From Rhynchopus euleeides (Eukaryota; Euglenozoa; Diplonemea; Diplonemida; Diplonemidae): 64,000 bases of DNA. The stretch is from contig OY723268.1 in the NCBI GenBank assembly GCA_963210315.1, positions 2,170,001 through 2,234,000 of the forward strand, in the 5' to 3' direction. Numbering within the stretch: the stretch's first letter is position 1; every line of letters starts with the position of its first letter. Both the position numbers and the translations under genes were made by a program. This document shows, one piece after another, positions 42,501 to 52,350 of the stretch. The notes under the pieces are model-generated. The model worked only from the letters and a program-made list of their open reading frames with translations. It ran no database searches and had not been told where the DNA came from.

Positions 42501-45447
42501 GATGAGGAGGACGACGAGGGTGCCCTGCAGCAGCAGAAGCAGAAGACGGGTCCCCTCACGCTTCGCGACCTCCGCCGCATGCGCCAGGACAAGACGACCA
42601 ACTCTCTCATTACCGCCCTGGGGGATGTCATCGGGCCGCATGTGCTGGGGTCCGTCATGGCAACGGTCTACATGCTTACCGTGGACGTCATTCCGGACGT
42701 CTCCCGCCACGCCAAGCAGGTATGCCTGGACAGTGAGTGCTGTCTCTCGCAGTGCCCACCTCTGCACACACACACACCACACACGTCGCCCGTCTCAGGT
42801 GTGGAAGGCTCTCGTGGACAACACGCCCGCGATGCTTCGCAAGATCATGGAGCACGTCACCCCCAAGCTTGTGGAGTACATCTCGGAGGACGACGTATGT
42901 CAAGTGATGCCGCCTGGTGGCCCTCCCCACCACACCCACACCCCACCCACACCCATTGCAGCCGGAGAGGCGCGAGGTTGCCGGGCGTTGTGTCGGCGAC
43001 CTTGTGGCGCGTCTCGGGGACGGGTTCCTTCCCTTCATCCTCCCCGTGCTGTCCGACGGGCTGTCGGAGACGAACACCGTCCAGACGCGTCTTGGTGCGA
43101 CGCTCGGGTTCAAGGAGGTGGTGCGGTGCATCTCGCGTTCGCAGCTGTCGACGTACTCTGGCGTCGTCACGCCTTCCATTGTCAAGGCCATCAAGGACGA
43201 GGACCCCGAGGTATGTCATGCCAAGGTTGTGCTGTGGCCCACCCACCTACCCTGCAGGTCCGTGAGGAGGCTGGTCAGGCGTTCGACCTTCTGTTCAAGA
43301 ACTTCGGTGGCAGGGCCATCGAGAACTTGATGAAGAACCTGATCGATGCGATTGTGTCCAACGACGAGCAGGTATGCACGCTGGTGGTGTTCCCCGCACC
43401 ACACCGCCACACCCCGACACACAGGCGATGGCGGGTACGCTGGAGATGGTCAAGATGCGTCCCAAGGCTGTGCTGCAGCAGCTCATCCCGACTTTCACGA
43501 AGGCCGGTGCCCTGACCATCACCCTTGCAAAGGGGCTCGAGCAGGTTGCCCTCATTGCAGGTACGCCCACGTCACAGCAGCGCATTGCCGAGGATGCACT
43601 GCATCACTGCAACACCGCAACACCACCGCCCTGCAGAGGACAACATCTGCCCGCACATCATCGAGCTCATCCCGGTGTTCTCGCAGACGCTGGCACAGGC
43701 AGAGCTGGACCACATGGAGGAGGTTGTCGCTGCCCTCGAGGTATGCAAGGGGATGCCGCGTGCTGCCTGCCTTGTTGCCTGCCACCAGACCACGACCACC
43801 TCGCCCCCCTGCAGGCAATCATCTCGTTCGCAAGCTCGGAGGACATGTACAACATTACCGGGGAGCTGCGTGGGGTATGTCTTCGTCCGGTGGTCCCTTG
43901 CCGCCACAACCGCAACCACCCCACCACCACCACCACCCTCTGCCCACAGCTGGTCCAGAGTTCGCAGGCGGAGGACCGCAAGGGCGGTGCCGGTATCATC
44001 GGGGCGCTGGTGCAGTGCTCGGTATGCTCACTCTTGTGCCGCCACTGCTGCCCACCCACTGCCACCATCACAGACCGACCTGTCGGAGTTCAACGTCCCG
44101 TTCATCCAGAACGTCATCCGTCTGTACGGCGATCTGCAGGAGGACGTGCAGCGTGCGGCTCTGTCGGCGATGACGAAGGTCGGCGAGAACCTGGAGAACC
44201 AGGGCGTGCTCATGGAATTTGCCGACACAGTGCACGGTGCGCTGCAGACCGCGTCGATGGGTTCCATCACGCAGAACATGAAGCTGCCTGCTCTCGACCT
44301 GATGAACGCAGAGAACGACAAGAAGAGCCTCGGGCTGTGGTCGGTGCTCGCCTTCTACACCAAGCCGCTGCAGAGCGGCACCCCGGAGCAGAGGGAGTAC
44401 GCCGCCACTGGGATCCTGGAGGTGATCGACATGGTGAACGTGGACACCATCAAGGCCTGTGTCGGTGACATCATGGGTCCCATGATCCGCAAGATGAACG
44501 AGGCCATGCCCAGCACAACCAAGGTGGCCCTCCTCAAGTGCATCAGCGCCTGCATCCGCCGCGTCGGCACGTCTGCCAAGCAGTTCATTGTCATGCTTCA
44601 GAACGCCTTCCCGAAGAACCTCAACAACCCCGAGCCGGACGTGCGCCGTGCGGCGCTGCACAGTCTGTGGGTGCTGATGAGGTTCCAGGAGCCGAAGCTG
44701 GACCCCACCTTGAACTCGCTGATTGTCGAGACGAAGAACGCACACCCTGCCATCCAGACCGCTCTGCTCCGCGGTCTCACGCTGTGCCTCTCTGCACGCC
44801 CCGAGGCGGAGCTGGGCAAGATGGTCATCACGAAGTGCACCGACTCGATCATGCCTCTCTTCAAGCGTGTCGCCAACGTGCGCCACGCCATCGCAGTCGG
44901 GAAGGCCGTGGGTATGCTCGCAGGCCTGATGCAGGACGAGAACATCGTCCGCAAGGTGATCGACCAGTCGACCGAGGCGGTGTCGCAGGGCGGAGCGATG
45001 ATCTGCCTGGGTATGGCTGGATGGACCGGTCTTTTCAAGCGCGCAGCAGGCAAGGCTGGGTTCTACCACCAGGACTACGTCAAGTTCGTCGACGACGCGA
45101 CAGCGGTGCTGCCTGTTGTGGAGGACATCGACCAGAGGTACGCCACGGTGCAGGCGTGCCACGCCTTCACCAAGAGCGGGGCGATGGAGGAGGTGGAGCT
45201 GAACGAGGTGCTGAAGCTCTCCTCTGCACTGGTGAAGCTTGCAGAGGCACTCCTGGACACAGACCGCCTGCACACCTCCCACATTGAGGACGTCCTGCGC
45301 CAGTCGCTGGACAAGATTTCTGCCTACGTGCCTGCGAAGTTCCAGGCCCCCATCTCCAAGGTGAACGCAAAGCTGGCCATCCTTGACTACGAGGACTGGG
45401 ACACCAGCTCCGAGTGCCAGGACGACAGGCGTGAGGACGAGGCGTGA
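36576..45447 (+). CDS. GCN1: GCN1, HEAT-repeat activator of the GCN2 kinase, nine exons
   Basis: CDS join(36576..42719, 42799..42894, 42962..43210, 43258..43371, 43425..43560, 43637..43740, 43815..43874, 43950..44021, 44074..45447), 2782 aa, near the usual length of about 2670. Ribosome-bound scaffold that relays uncharged-tRNA signals and collisions to GCN2. It is built of HEAT repeats throughout. The eEF3-like central part is recognisable (DGYI-type segment LVREGFLQVMVYVPHALG, then WRVRLSSLQLLGDLL), followed by an acidic insert of about 25 residues and VWKALVDNTPAMLRKI. An Ala/Lys/Pro-rich linker (KPAAKPGAKKSAAKPAG) near residue 640 is a lineage-specific insert. Start MKRSKIIAALTSPKYG; ends with TGA. 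All splice junctions keep frame. Confidence 0.93.
42720..44073 (+). other. Eight-intron cluster of GCN1
   Basis: Introns 42720-42798, 42895-42961, 43211-43257, 43372-43424, 43561-43636, 43741-43814, 43875-43949, 44022-44073 (47-79 nt). The donors are GTATGC or GTATGT except one GTACGC. The acceptors are CAG, most after a C-rich tract. The 6.1-kb first exon and the 1.4-kb last exon have none. Confidence 0.88.
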
Positions 45448-46520
45448 TGACCATCCATGCTGGAGGCGCCCTTGTCCTAACCGAGCGGGTGCCACGGCGG
45501 GATGCAATCACAGGCTTGCTGTTCTATTGCCTCTTGTGGGGCACTCACTCATGACAGTTGGCTGCTTTGTTATTTCAAACGTTGGATTTTAGTGCTGTTG
45601 CCGACAAGGGGCAAGGGGGGTGGGTCGGGGTGTGGGGTGGGGTGGGGGGTATTTTGACATACCAACATGGGCCCTCAGCAGGCCGACTGCAGCCTCACGC
45701 CGCAGAGTGTTAGCATCATTGCGTCTCTCTTATGTGTTCTTCTGCATTGTTGTTGTTTTTTCCGCGTTAAATATTCTGCTCGGGCGCAGTCTCTCAGGAT
45801 GCATTGTGCCAGAGAAACGGGAGGCGAGGGCTAGCCTTCCACCCCGAAACCCAGCGGAGGGGGGGCGGGGCGAAGGGGGGAGCCTTTTTTAACCCACCGA
45901 ACGTCTCTCCGGATGTATTCCACCATTCGCTTGCAACCGGCACCAATGCCATTTTCAAAAAGAGATGCAGGTCGAGGGGACGTACGATATCAAGCTTTCC
46001 GATGCTGGCGTTAGTATTGCCAACACCGAGAGAAGGAGGAGGAGGGGAACAACACGAGGGGGGGGAGTGGGGGTCGATCGGGAGGAGGCAAAGACGGCAC
46101 AGCGTTCCCCTGAAGGGCTGTCGGAATGACAGCCGTGATATATCAACGGCCCTGCATCATGTGGGTGGGAGGGGGAGTCTGGAGCATCCCCGCACACACG
46201 CACATGGTGGCAGAAACTATCACCCCGGCAATTTTGTTGTTGGGAAAAAAGCTCTGGCCAAGTCAGACGATGTCGATGCGGCCTCGCAAGAAGGAGACAG
46301 TGCCCGGGCGCAAGCGCGTTAAGTAAAATGAACGGGCGCTGAGGAGCTGTGGGGTTGTGCAGGAGAGGCAATAGAGCTGACCCCTTTCCCAGCCCCCTCC
46401 CCCCATCCCCCCTCGGAGATATTGGTGCCTTGGAAGGAAGGTTAGGAAGGTTAGCGACCTGCTGCTTTTTTACGGCATGCATACACACCCTCCCCCCCGT
46501 CATCCAGGCAAGGGCGCCCA
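45448..46520. other. Intergenic between GCN1 and methyltransferase gene
   Basis: G-rich and T-rich tracts. No frame shows a domain or a consistent coding bias. A candidate acceptor (gtcatccag/gcaagg) lies just upstream of the next ATG, hinting at a spliced leader exon for the methyltransferase gene. Confidence 0.45.
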
Positions 46521-47837
46521 ATGTCTGATGCGACGAAGAGACCGAGGGTTGGCGATGACACCAGCGACGCAATCATCGGGCGTTGCGTTGTCAATCGGTG
46601 CTGCGGCAGCATCACGGCGGAGGTGAAGGCCACCGCGGTTCACCTGTTCGAGACGTATGTCGAGGTGGACACGTTCCTCCGCAGACACCTGCAGCGGGGA
46701 GACCTCAAGCAGGCCTACAAGATCCTCGAGCAGCTGTGGATGGAGGTGATGCAGACCGAGGAGGCAGCCGCCCTTAACAACCCCGTCGCCGAGCTGCTGG
46801 GGAGCCACACCGCCCTTCAACGGGCAGAGAAGTCCTGGGGGAAGCGTCACCCCAAGCATGCTGCATTGTGGCCCGACCTGGTGGGTGTCTTCAAGGCAGC
46901 GTGTGGCGAGCGCCAGGAGGCACTGGTGCGGATCTTCTCGTCCGAAAGCACGTCTGAGGAGTTCAAGGTTCGTGAGGGTCTGACAGGCAAGGAGGTGATG
47001 GAAGAGCCCCACGTCGTGTGGCAGGAGGTGCAGGATACGTACAACCCCGAAAAGAAGCGCGAATACCTGGAGGGCTTCACTGGACGCGTTCTGCAGTGGT
47101 CGGTCAGGTACAGCCTCGACGGGGAGAAGGAGGCGACGCGGATGCTATTGACGCGCCCGCTGGTCTCGCCCACGCTCGACTCACTGGCAGACAGTCAGGC
47201 CTTGCAGCTGGCTGTCCACACGCTTGTGTATGGGAGCATGTTCGTCACCGGGCAGGCCATGGGTCTTTCCCCGCGTTTTCATGCCGCTCTGGCGCAGGAG
47301 GCGTGGGCTGCGGGCGACGTGTGCTTAGAAATGTATTCGCATCTGGTCAACAGGCGGAGCAGCCCGCATCCGTTCCTCACGATGGTACCAAAAGCCGACG
47401 GGTCCAGCGGCCGCATGCAGGACTTCTGCCTGGAGAGCTTCGTCAAGGCGCTGGGGTCCCACAGCAGGGGCGTGCTGTTCTGCAACCCCCCGTATGTCGA
47501 AGCGGTGATGAACAGAGACCTGCCGAAGGTCGTTGCCGCTGTGGACCAAGCAGCAGAGCAGGGCAAGAGAGTGGCCGTGATATCGTTGCTGCCAGATTGG
47601 GTGGACAACGAGGGCGTGGCAGCTGTCCTGGGTTCGGGGCACCTGCGGAGTCACTGGCATCTCAAGAAGAACAGACACAAGGCCTGTTTGGAAAACGGGA
47701 CCGAGGTGACAATGGGTGTCGGGCAGCGTCTCTGCCTCCTTTCCACTGCAACAGACGACGCTTTGTCAGAGTCCCTGTGGGGATGCATTGCAACAGGCAG
47801 CGAAACAGCCGTACCGCCGGACTGCAAACTAAAATAA
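46521..47837 (+). CDS. PCIF1-like adenosine N6-methyltransferase
   Basis: 438 aa, intronless coding part, start MSDATKRPRV. The C-terminal half carries the catalytic NPPY in VLFCNPPYVEAVM (about residues 318-330), followed by AVISLLPDW, SHWHL and a final strand RLCLLST. This is the order of the NPPF/Y motif, the IP.W strand and the His-containing segment in PCIF1 (CAPAM), which methylates the cap-adjacent 2'-O-methyladenosine of mRNA. The N-terminal half is helical (FLRRHLQRGDLKQAYKILEQLW), as in PCIF1, but no WW domain is present, so coupling to RNA polymerase II CTD is not suggested. The substrate (cap m6Am, internal m6A or DNA) cannot be told from sequence. Confidence 0.72.
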   Translation: MSDATKRPRVGDDTSDAIIGRCVVNRCCGSITAEVKATAVHLFETYVEVDTFLRRHLQRGDLKQAYKILEQLWMEVMQTEEAAALNNPVAELLGSHTALQRAEKSWGKRHPKHAALWPDLVGVFKAACGERQEALVRIFSSESTSEEFKVREGLTGKEVMEEPHVVWQEVQDTYNPEKKREYLEGFTGRVLQWSVRYSLDGEKEATRMLLTRPLVSPTLDSLADSQALQLAVHTLVYGSMFVTGQAMGLSPRFHAALAQEAWAAGDVCLEMYSHLVNRRSSPHPFLTMVPKADGSSGRMQDFCLESFVKALGSHSRGVLFCNPPYVEAVMNRDLPKVVAAVDQAAEQGKRVAVISLLPDWVDNEGVAAVLGSGHLRSHWHLKKNRHKACLENGTEVTMGVGQRLCLLSTATDDALSESLWGCIATGSETAVPPDCKLK

Positions 47838-48526
47838 GTTCTTCGATGCAAATCAAATCGCGCGTGTATGCACTCCTGGAAATACCTCCAGGCGATACGG
47901 AGCTGAACAGCGGCTCAAGGCGGCCCTTCTCGCATTCATTCTCCGGGACTGGTCGCGACTCGTGGACAAGCCTGCGTCCATCAGGAGCGCAGGGTGGCGA
48001 CTGTGGTACAACGGTTTTTGCGACACTTGTGAACAGAAAATGTCACGACACCACAGCCAAACGTGCCCCGCAGGCCACTAGCCACCTTCTGTGAGGGGGG
48101 GCAAGCCTCAGAAGCGTGGGGAGATGGCTTGCGTTTCACTGATTTTGCCGTTTGGAACGGGGGCTTCGGCACGGGGGAGGGGGAAAGAGGGCCTGTTCCC
48201 GAATTAACCAGACAGGGGCCCCCGAAACGGTGACAGTCATCGTGAACAGCACCGATGTGGTGGCAGCCTCAGCTGCAAGGGGGGGCTTGTGTCGGGCGTC
48301 CTCAGCTGAGAGGAGCCATTTCGCTCTCCCCCTATCTGCCTCTGCCCTCCCTTGAACCGTCTCACGCGAGCCTTCTCTGCTGCCTGCCACCACTATGTGT
48401 GCACTTGCATCTCAAGTGCATTCAAGTGTTCCATGATCGCACCGCACACACAGCACACACCACCACCCTCCCGAATTTGCTGCTGGTGTGCCTCACAGCG
48501 TGCAAGGGGAAGAACATTCGAGAAAC
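47838..48526. other. Intergenic with a YR-element terminal fragment
   Basis: Nothing coding was recognised. Bases 48012-48100 are a fragment of the YR outer terminal region, listed separately. Confidence 0.45.
48012..48100 (-). repeat. Fragment of YR-element 5' outer terminal region
   Basis: The sequence tttttgcgacacttgtgaac, then agaaaatgtcac, ccacagccaaacgtgc and ccactagcc is the complement of the E1 outer flank at 3560-3640. There is no core, so it is a truncated solo terminus upstream of the WD40 gene. Confidence 0.65.
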
Positions 48527-49744
48527 ATGGATGTCACTGTCCGTCATGCCGGGACCGGTGACAGCTGTGTCGTCGGTGTTCCGGAAGGCGGGACCGTGAT
48601 CGAGCTGAAGGCGGATGCGCTCAACGAGATGTTCCCGGATTCTATCAACAACGCAGCCCGTGAGGCTGAGAACGTGGCAGCACACATCGAAGGGTGTGAG
48701 GAGGAGCTGGACGATGCACAGCGCGTTGCCGACACGGGTCTGGAGGACGGGGGTGCTGTCAAGCTCGTCCCACGCTGGCCCATCGTCAAGGCTCCCGCTC
48801 TCTACTCGTCGACGCCTGGCAGCGGATCCGCGCATCACTGTGTTTGACACCAGCACCGCTGATGTGGTGGCGGACTTAACACACGGCAACAAGCATATTC
48901 TTGGCATAGCGTTCTCAGTCTGCGGGACGTGGTTGGCGACGTGCTCTGACGGCACCATCTGCGTGTGGCTGACATCAACGTCAATGTCAACCTGGGAGCA
49001 GGTCTGCATCCTGCCCCACGGCGGCACCGAGGTGGCCGTGTTCAGTGCAGCGTGGACACACTGCGGACGTCTGGTGTCCGGAGACGAATCAGGCAAAGTG
49101 CGTGTGTGGGACTTGAAGGGCACACCGAGTGCCACAGTGCTGGAGGGTCACAGCGATACTGTTTTCAGCGTTGCTGTGTCGAGCACGAGGATCTTCAGCG
49201 GGTCAGAGGACAATACGATCCGTGTGTGGGACATCAGCACCCTCACACACACACACACCCTGGATGGTCACACTGGCGCAGTGCGAGGCATTGCCCTGAC
49301 TCAGGACGAGCAGCACCTGGTGTCGTGCTCTGGATGCACGGACAAGTCACTCAAGGTGTGGTGCACAGCCTCGCTCAGCTGCCTGCGTACTGTGCAACTG
49401 GAATACCGTTCCTGCACACTTGCTGTGTCACAGCCAGGTGATGTTGTTGCTGTGGGTTTTATTATTCAGTGCGGGTTTTCTTTTACAGGGGCGACGAAGC
49501 TGTACCGCCTCAGCACAGGGGCGTGTCTGGGGAAGCTGGGCTGCGTCTCACAAAGCTGCGCTGTTGCCCTCAGCCCCTGCGGGAGGTGGGTCTTCTCACC
49601 AACGAACGCTTCCGTCACTGTGAGTGCTGTGTCTTCCGTTTCACCTTGAGTGACGTGCCCGTCACCCTGCTCTGCCTTCTTGACTGCCTGCCATTCCAGT
49701 CTCTGCAGCACAGCACCACATGCCCTTGCTCTGTTTGCGGATAA
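48527..49744 (+). pseudogene. WD40 beta-propeller gene with ubiquitin-like head, frameshifted
   Basis: Frame 1 starts MDVTVRHAGTGDS at 48527 and reads a ubiquitin-like head ending in LEDGGAVKLVPRWP, then stops at 48847. A second frame, one base on, picks up near 48800-48840 with RITVFDTSTADVV. It gives five to six WD40 blades: GTWLATCSDGTICVW, GRLVSGDESGKVRVWDL, RIFSGSEDNTIRVWDI, HLVSCSGCTDKSLKVW, then VAVGF and WVFSPTN. A likely last intron runs 49620-49699 (GTGAGT donor, CATTCCAG acceptor), leading to a short exon ending at 49744. No sensible intron explains the frame change, so I call a one-base indel or sequencing error. WD40 propellers are binding platforms; the partner is unknown. Confidence 0.65.
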
Positions 49745-50195
49745 AAAGAGGTCAAAAGGGTTGACGCAGTGTTCTCTCTGCAGACTGCCCCACACCCCCT
49801 GGCAGGTGTAAAGTTGAGGGGGGTCCAAATATGTAAAGTTGAGGGGTATGGACCTTGCTGTGAAATATGTAAAGTTGAGGGGTAACAGGGAATTTCCAAA
49901 ATCCCCCTCAACTTTACATGTTTCACACGGTAAAATCTGAAATTTCTGAATGGTTTACCCAGCCCAAAAATTTTCTGGGAGAAATTTTTTTTTGGCCCGG
50001 AACACCGAAACTTGGCTTCCCCAGTATCTCACAGGACTTGGTATGAGCCCGATTCTGTGATTTGGTGACCTGGCGAGTGATTTTTGGCCGAACCAGTTTT
50101 GGGAGGAAATCCCTGTTACCCCTCAACTTTACATATTATCCTACTTTTGGCTAGGGACTGTGGGGGACTCAAATCCCCCTATACCCCTCAACTTT
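49745..50195. other. Flank of satellite with scattered 17-bp words in both orientations
   Basis: The word tgtaaagttgaggggta occurs forward near 49808, 49832 and 49868. It occurs inverted (cctcaactttaca) near 49908, 50118 and 50187, before the regular array begins. No gene. Confidence 0.6.
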
Positions 50196-52350
50196 ACATA
50201 TTCTGCACAAACGAAAATCGGGTGGAATAAAATGTAAAGTTGAGGGGTATGAGGGAGCTGGGCTCCCATGCAAGTTGCAGGGAAAACTGGTCAAATATGT
50301 AAAGTTGAGGGGTATGAGGGATTTCCCAGCAAACCTCAGGGAGATTCGGTTCTGCACAACCGAAAATCGGGTGGAATAACATGTAAAGTTGAGGGGTATG
50401 AGGGAGCTGGGCTCCCATGCAAGTTGCAGGGAAAAATGGTCAAATATGTAAAGTTGAGGGGTATGAGGGATTTCCCAGCAAACCTCAGGGAGATTCGGTT
50501 CTGCACAACCGAAAATCGGGTGGGATAACATGTAAAGTTGAGGGGTATGAGGGAGCTGGGCTCCCATGCAAGTTGCAGGGAAAACTGGTCAAATATGTAA
50601 AGTTGAGGGTTATGAGGGATTTCCCAGCAAACCTCAGGGAGATTCGGTTCTGCACAACCGAAAATCGGGTGGAATAACATGTAAAGTTGAGGGGTATGAG
50701 GGAGCTGGGCTCCCATGCAAGTTGCAGGGAAAACTGGTCAAATATGTAAAGTTGAGGGTTATGAGGGATTTCCCAGCAAACCTCAGGGAGATTCGGTTCT
50801 GCACAAACGAAAATCGGGTGGAATAAAATGTAAAGTTGAGGGGTATGAGGGAGCTGGGCTCCCATGCAAGTTGCAGGGAAAACTGGTCAAATATGTAAAG
50901 TTGAGGGGTATGAGGGATTTCCCAGCAAACCTCAGGGAGATTCGGTTCTGCACAAACGAAAATCGGGTGGAATAAAATGTAAAGTTGAGGGGTATGAGGG
51001 AGCTGGGCTCCCATGCAAGTTGCAGGGAAAACTGGTCAAATATGTAAAGTTGAGGGTTATGAGGGATTTCCCAGCAAACCTCAGGGAGATTCGGTTCTGC
51101 ACAACCGAAAATCGGGTGGGATAACATGTAAAGTTGAGGGGTATGAGGGAGCTGGGCTCCCATGCAAGTTGCAGGGAAAACTGGTCAAATATGTAAAGTT
51201 GAGGGTTATGAGGGATTTCCCAGCAAACCTCAGGGAGATTCGGTTCTGCACAACCGAAAATCGGGTGGAATAACATGTAAAGTTGAGGGGTATGAGGGAG
51301 CTGGGCTCCCATGCAAGTTGCAGGGAAAACTGGTCAAATATGTAAAGTTGAGGGTTATGAGGGATTTCCCAGCAAACCTCAGGGAGATTCGGTTCTGCAC
51401 AAACGAAAATCGGGTGGAATAAAATGTAAAGTTGAGGGGTATGAGGGAGCTGGGCTCCCATGCAAGTTGCAGGGAAAACTGGTCAAATATGTAAAGTTGA
51501 GGGGTATGAGGGATTTCCCAGCAAACCTCAGGGAGATTCGGTTCTGCACAACCGAAAATCGGGTGGAATAACATGTAAAGTTGAGGGGTATGAGGGAGCT
51601 GGGCTCCCATGCAAGTTGCAGGGAAAAATGGTCAAATATGTAAAGTTGAGGGGTATGAGGGATTTCCCAGCAAACCTCAGGGAGATTCGGTTCTGCACAA
51701 CCGAAAATCGGGTGGGATAACATGTAAAGTTGAGGGGTATGAGGGAGCTGGGCTCCCATGCAAGTTGCAGGGAAAACTGGTCAAATATGTAAAGTTGAGG
51801 GTTATGAGGGATTTCCCAGCAAACCTCAGGGAGATTCGGTTCTGCACAACCGAAAATCGGGTGGAATAACATGTAAAGTTGAGGGGTATGAGGGAGCTGG
51901 GCTCCCATGCAAGTTGCAGGGAAAACTGGTCAAATATGTAAAGTTGAGGGTTATGAGGGATTTCCCAGCAAACCTCAGGGAGATTCGGTTCTGCACAAAC
52001 GAAAATCGGGTGGAATAAAATGTAAAGTTGAGGGGTATGAGGGAGCTGGGCTCCCATGCAAGTTGCAGGGAAAACTGGTCAAATATGTAAAGTTGAGGGG
52101 TATGAGGGATTTCCCAGCAAACCTCAGGGAGATTCGGTTCTGCACAACCGAAAATCGGGTGGGATAACATGTAAAGTTGAGGGGTATGAGGGAGCTGGGC
52201 TCCCATGCAAGTTGCAGGGAAAACTGGTCAAATATGTAAAGTTGAGGGTTATGAGGGATTTCCCAGCAAACCTCAGGGAGATTCAGTTCTGCACAACCGA
52301 AAATCGGGTGGGATAACATGTAAAGTTGAGGGGTATGAGGGAGCTGGGCT
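50196..52350. repeat. 149-bp satellite array, about 14.5 copies
   Basis: The unit is 149 bp and contains two copies of tatgtaaagttgaggg separated by about 65 bp, plus ggagctgggctcccatgcaa and cctcagggagattcggttct. Diagnostic variants show higher-order structure: the series starting at 50268 recurs at 51460, eight units (1192 bp) later. All frames on both strands are open for 86-126 codons because stops are absent from the unit, and these are not genes. Confidence 0.95.

Noticed and set aside
45804..46322. ORF between GCN1 and the methyltransferase gene
   Set aside because: G-rich low-complexity translation, and no domain.
49437..49488. A 51-nt intron in the WD40 gene
   Set aside because: GT..AG fits, but the unspliced frame gives a better WD40 strand (GDVVAVGF), and length divisible by three makes it neutral to frame. 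Not called.
50196..52350. CRISPR-like array
   Set aside because: The units are contiguous 149-bp repeats without unique spacers, in a eukaryotic context.
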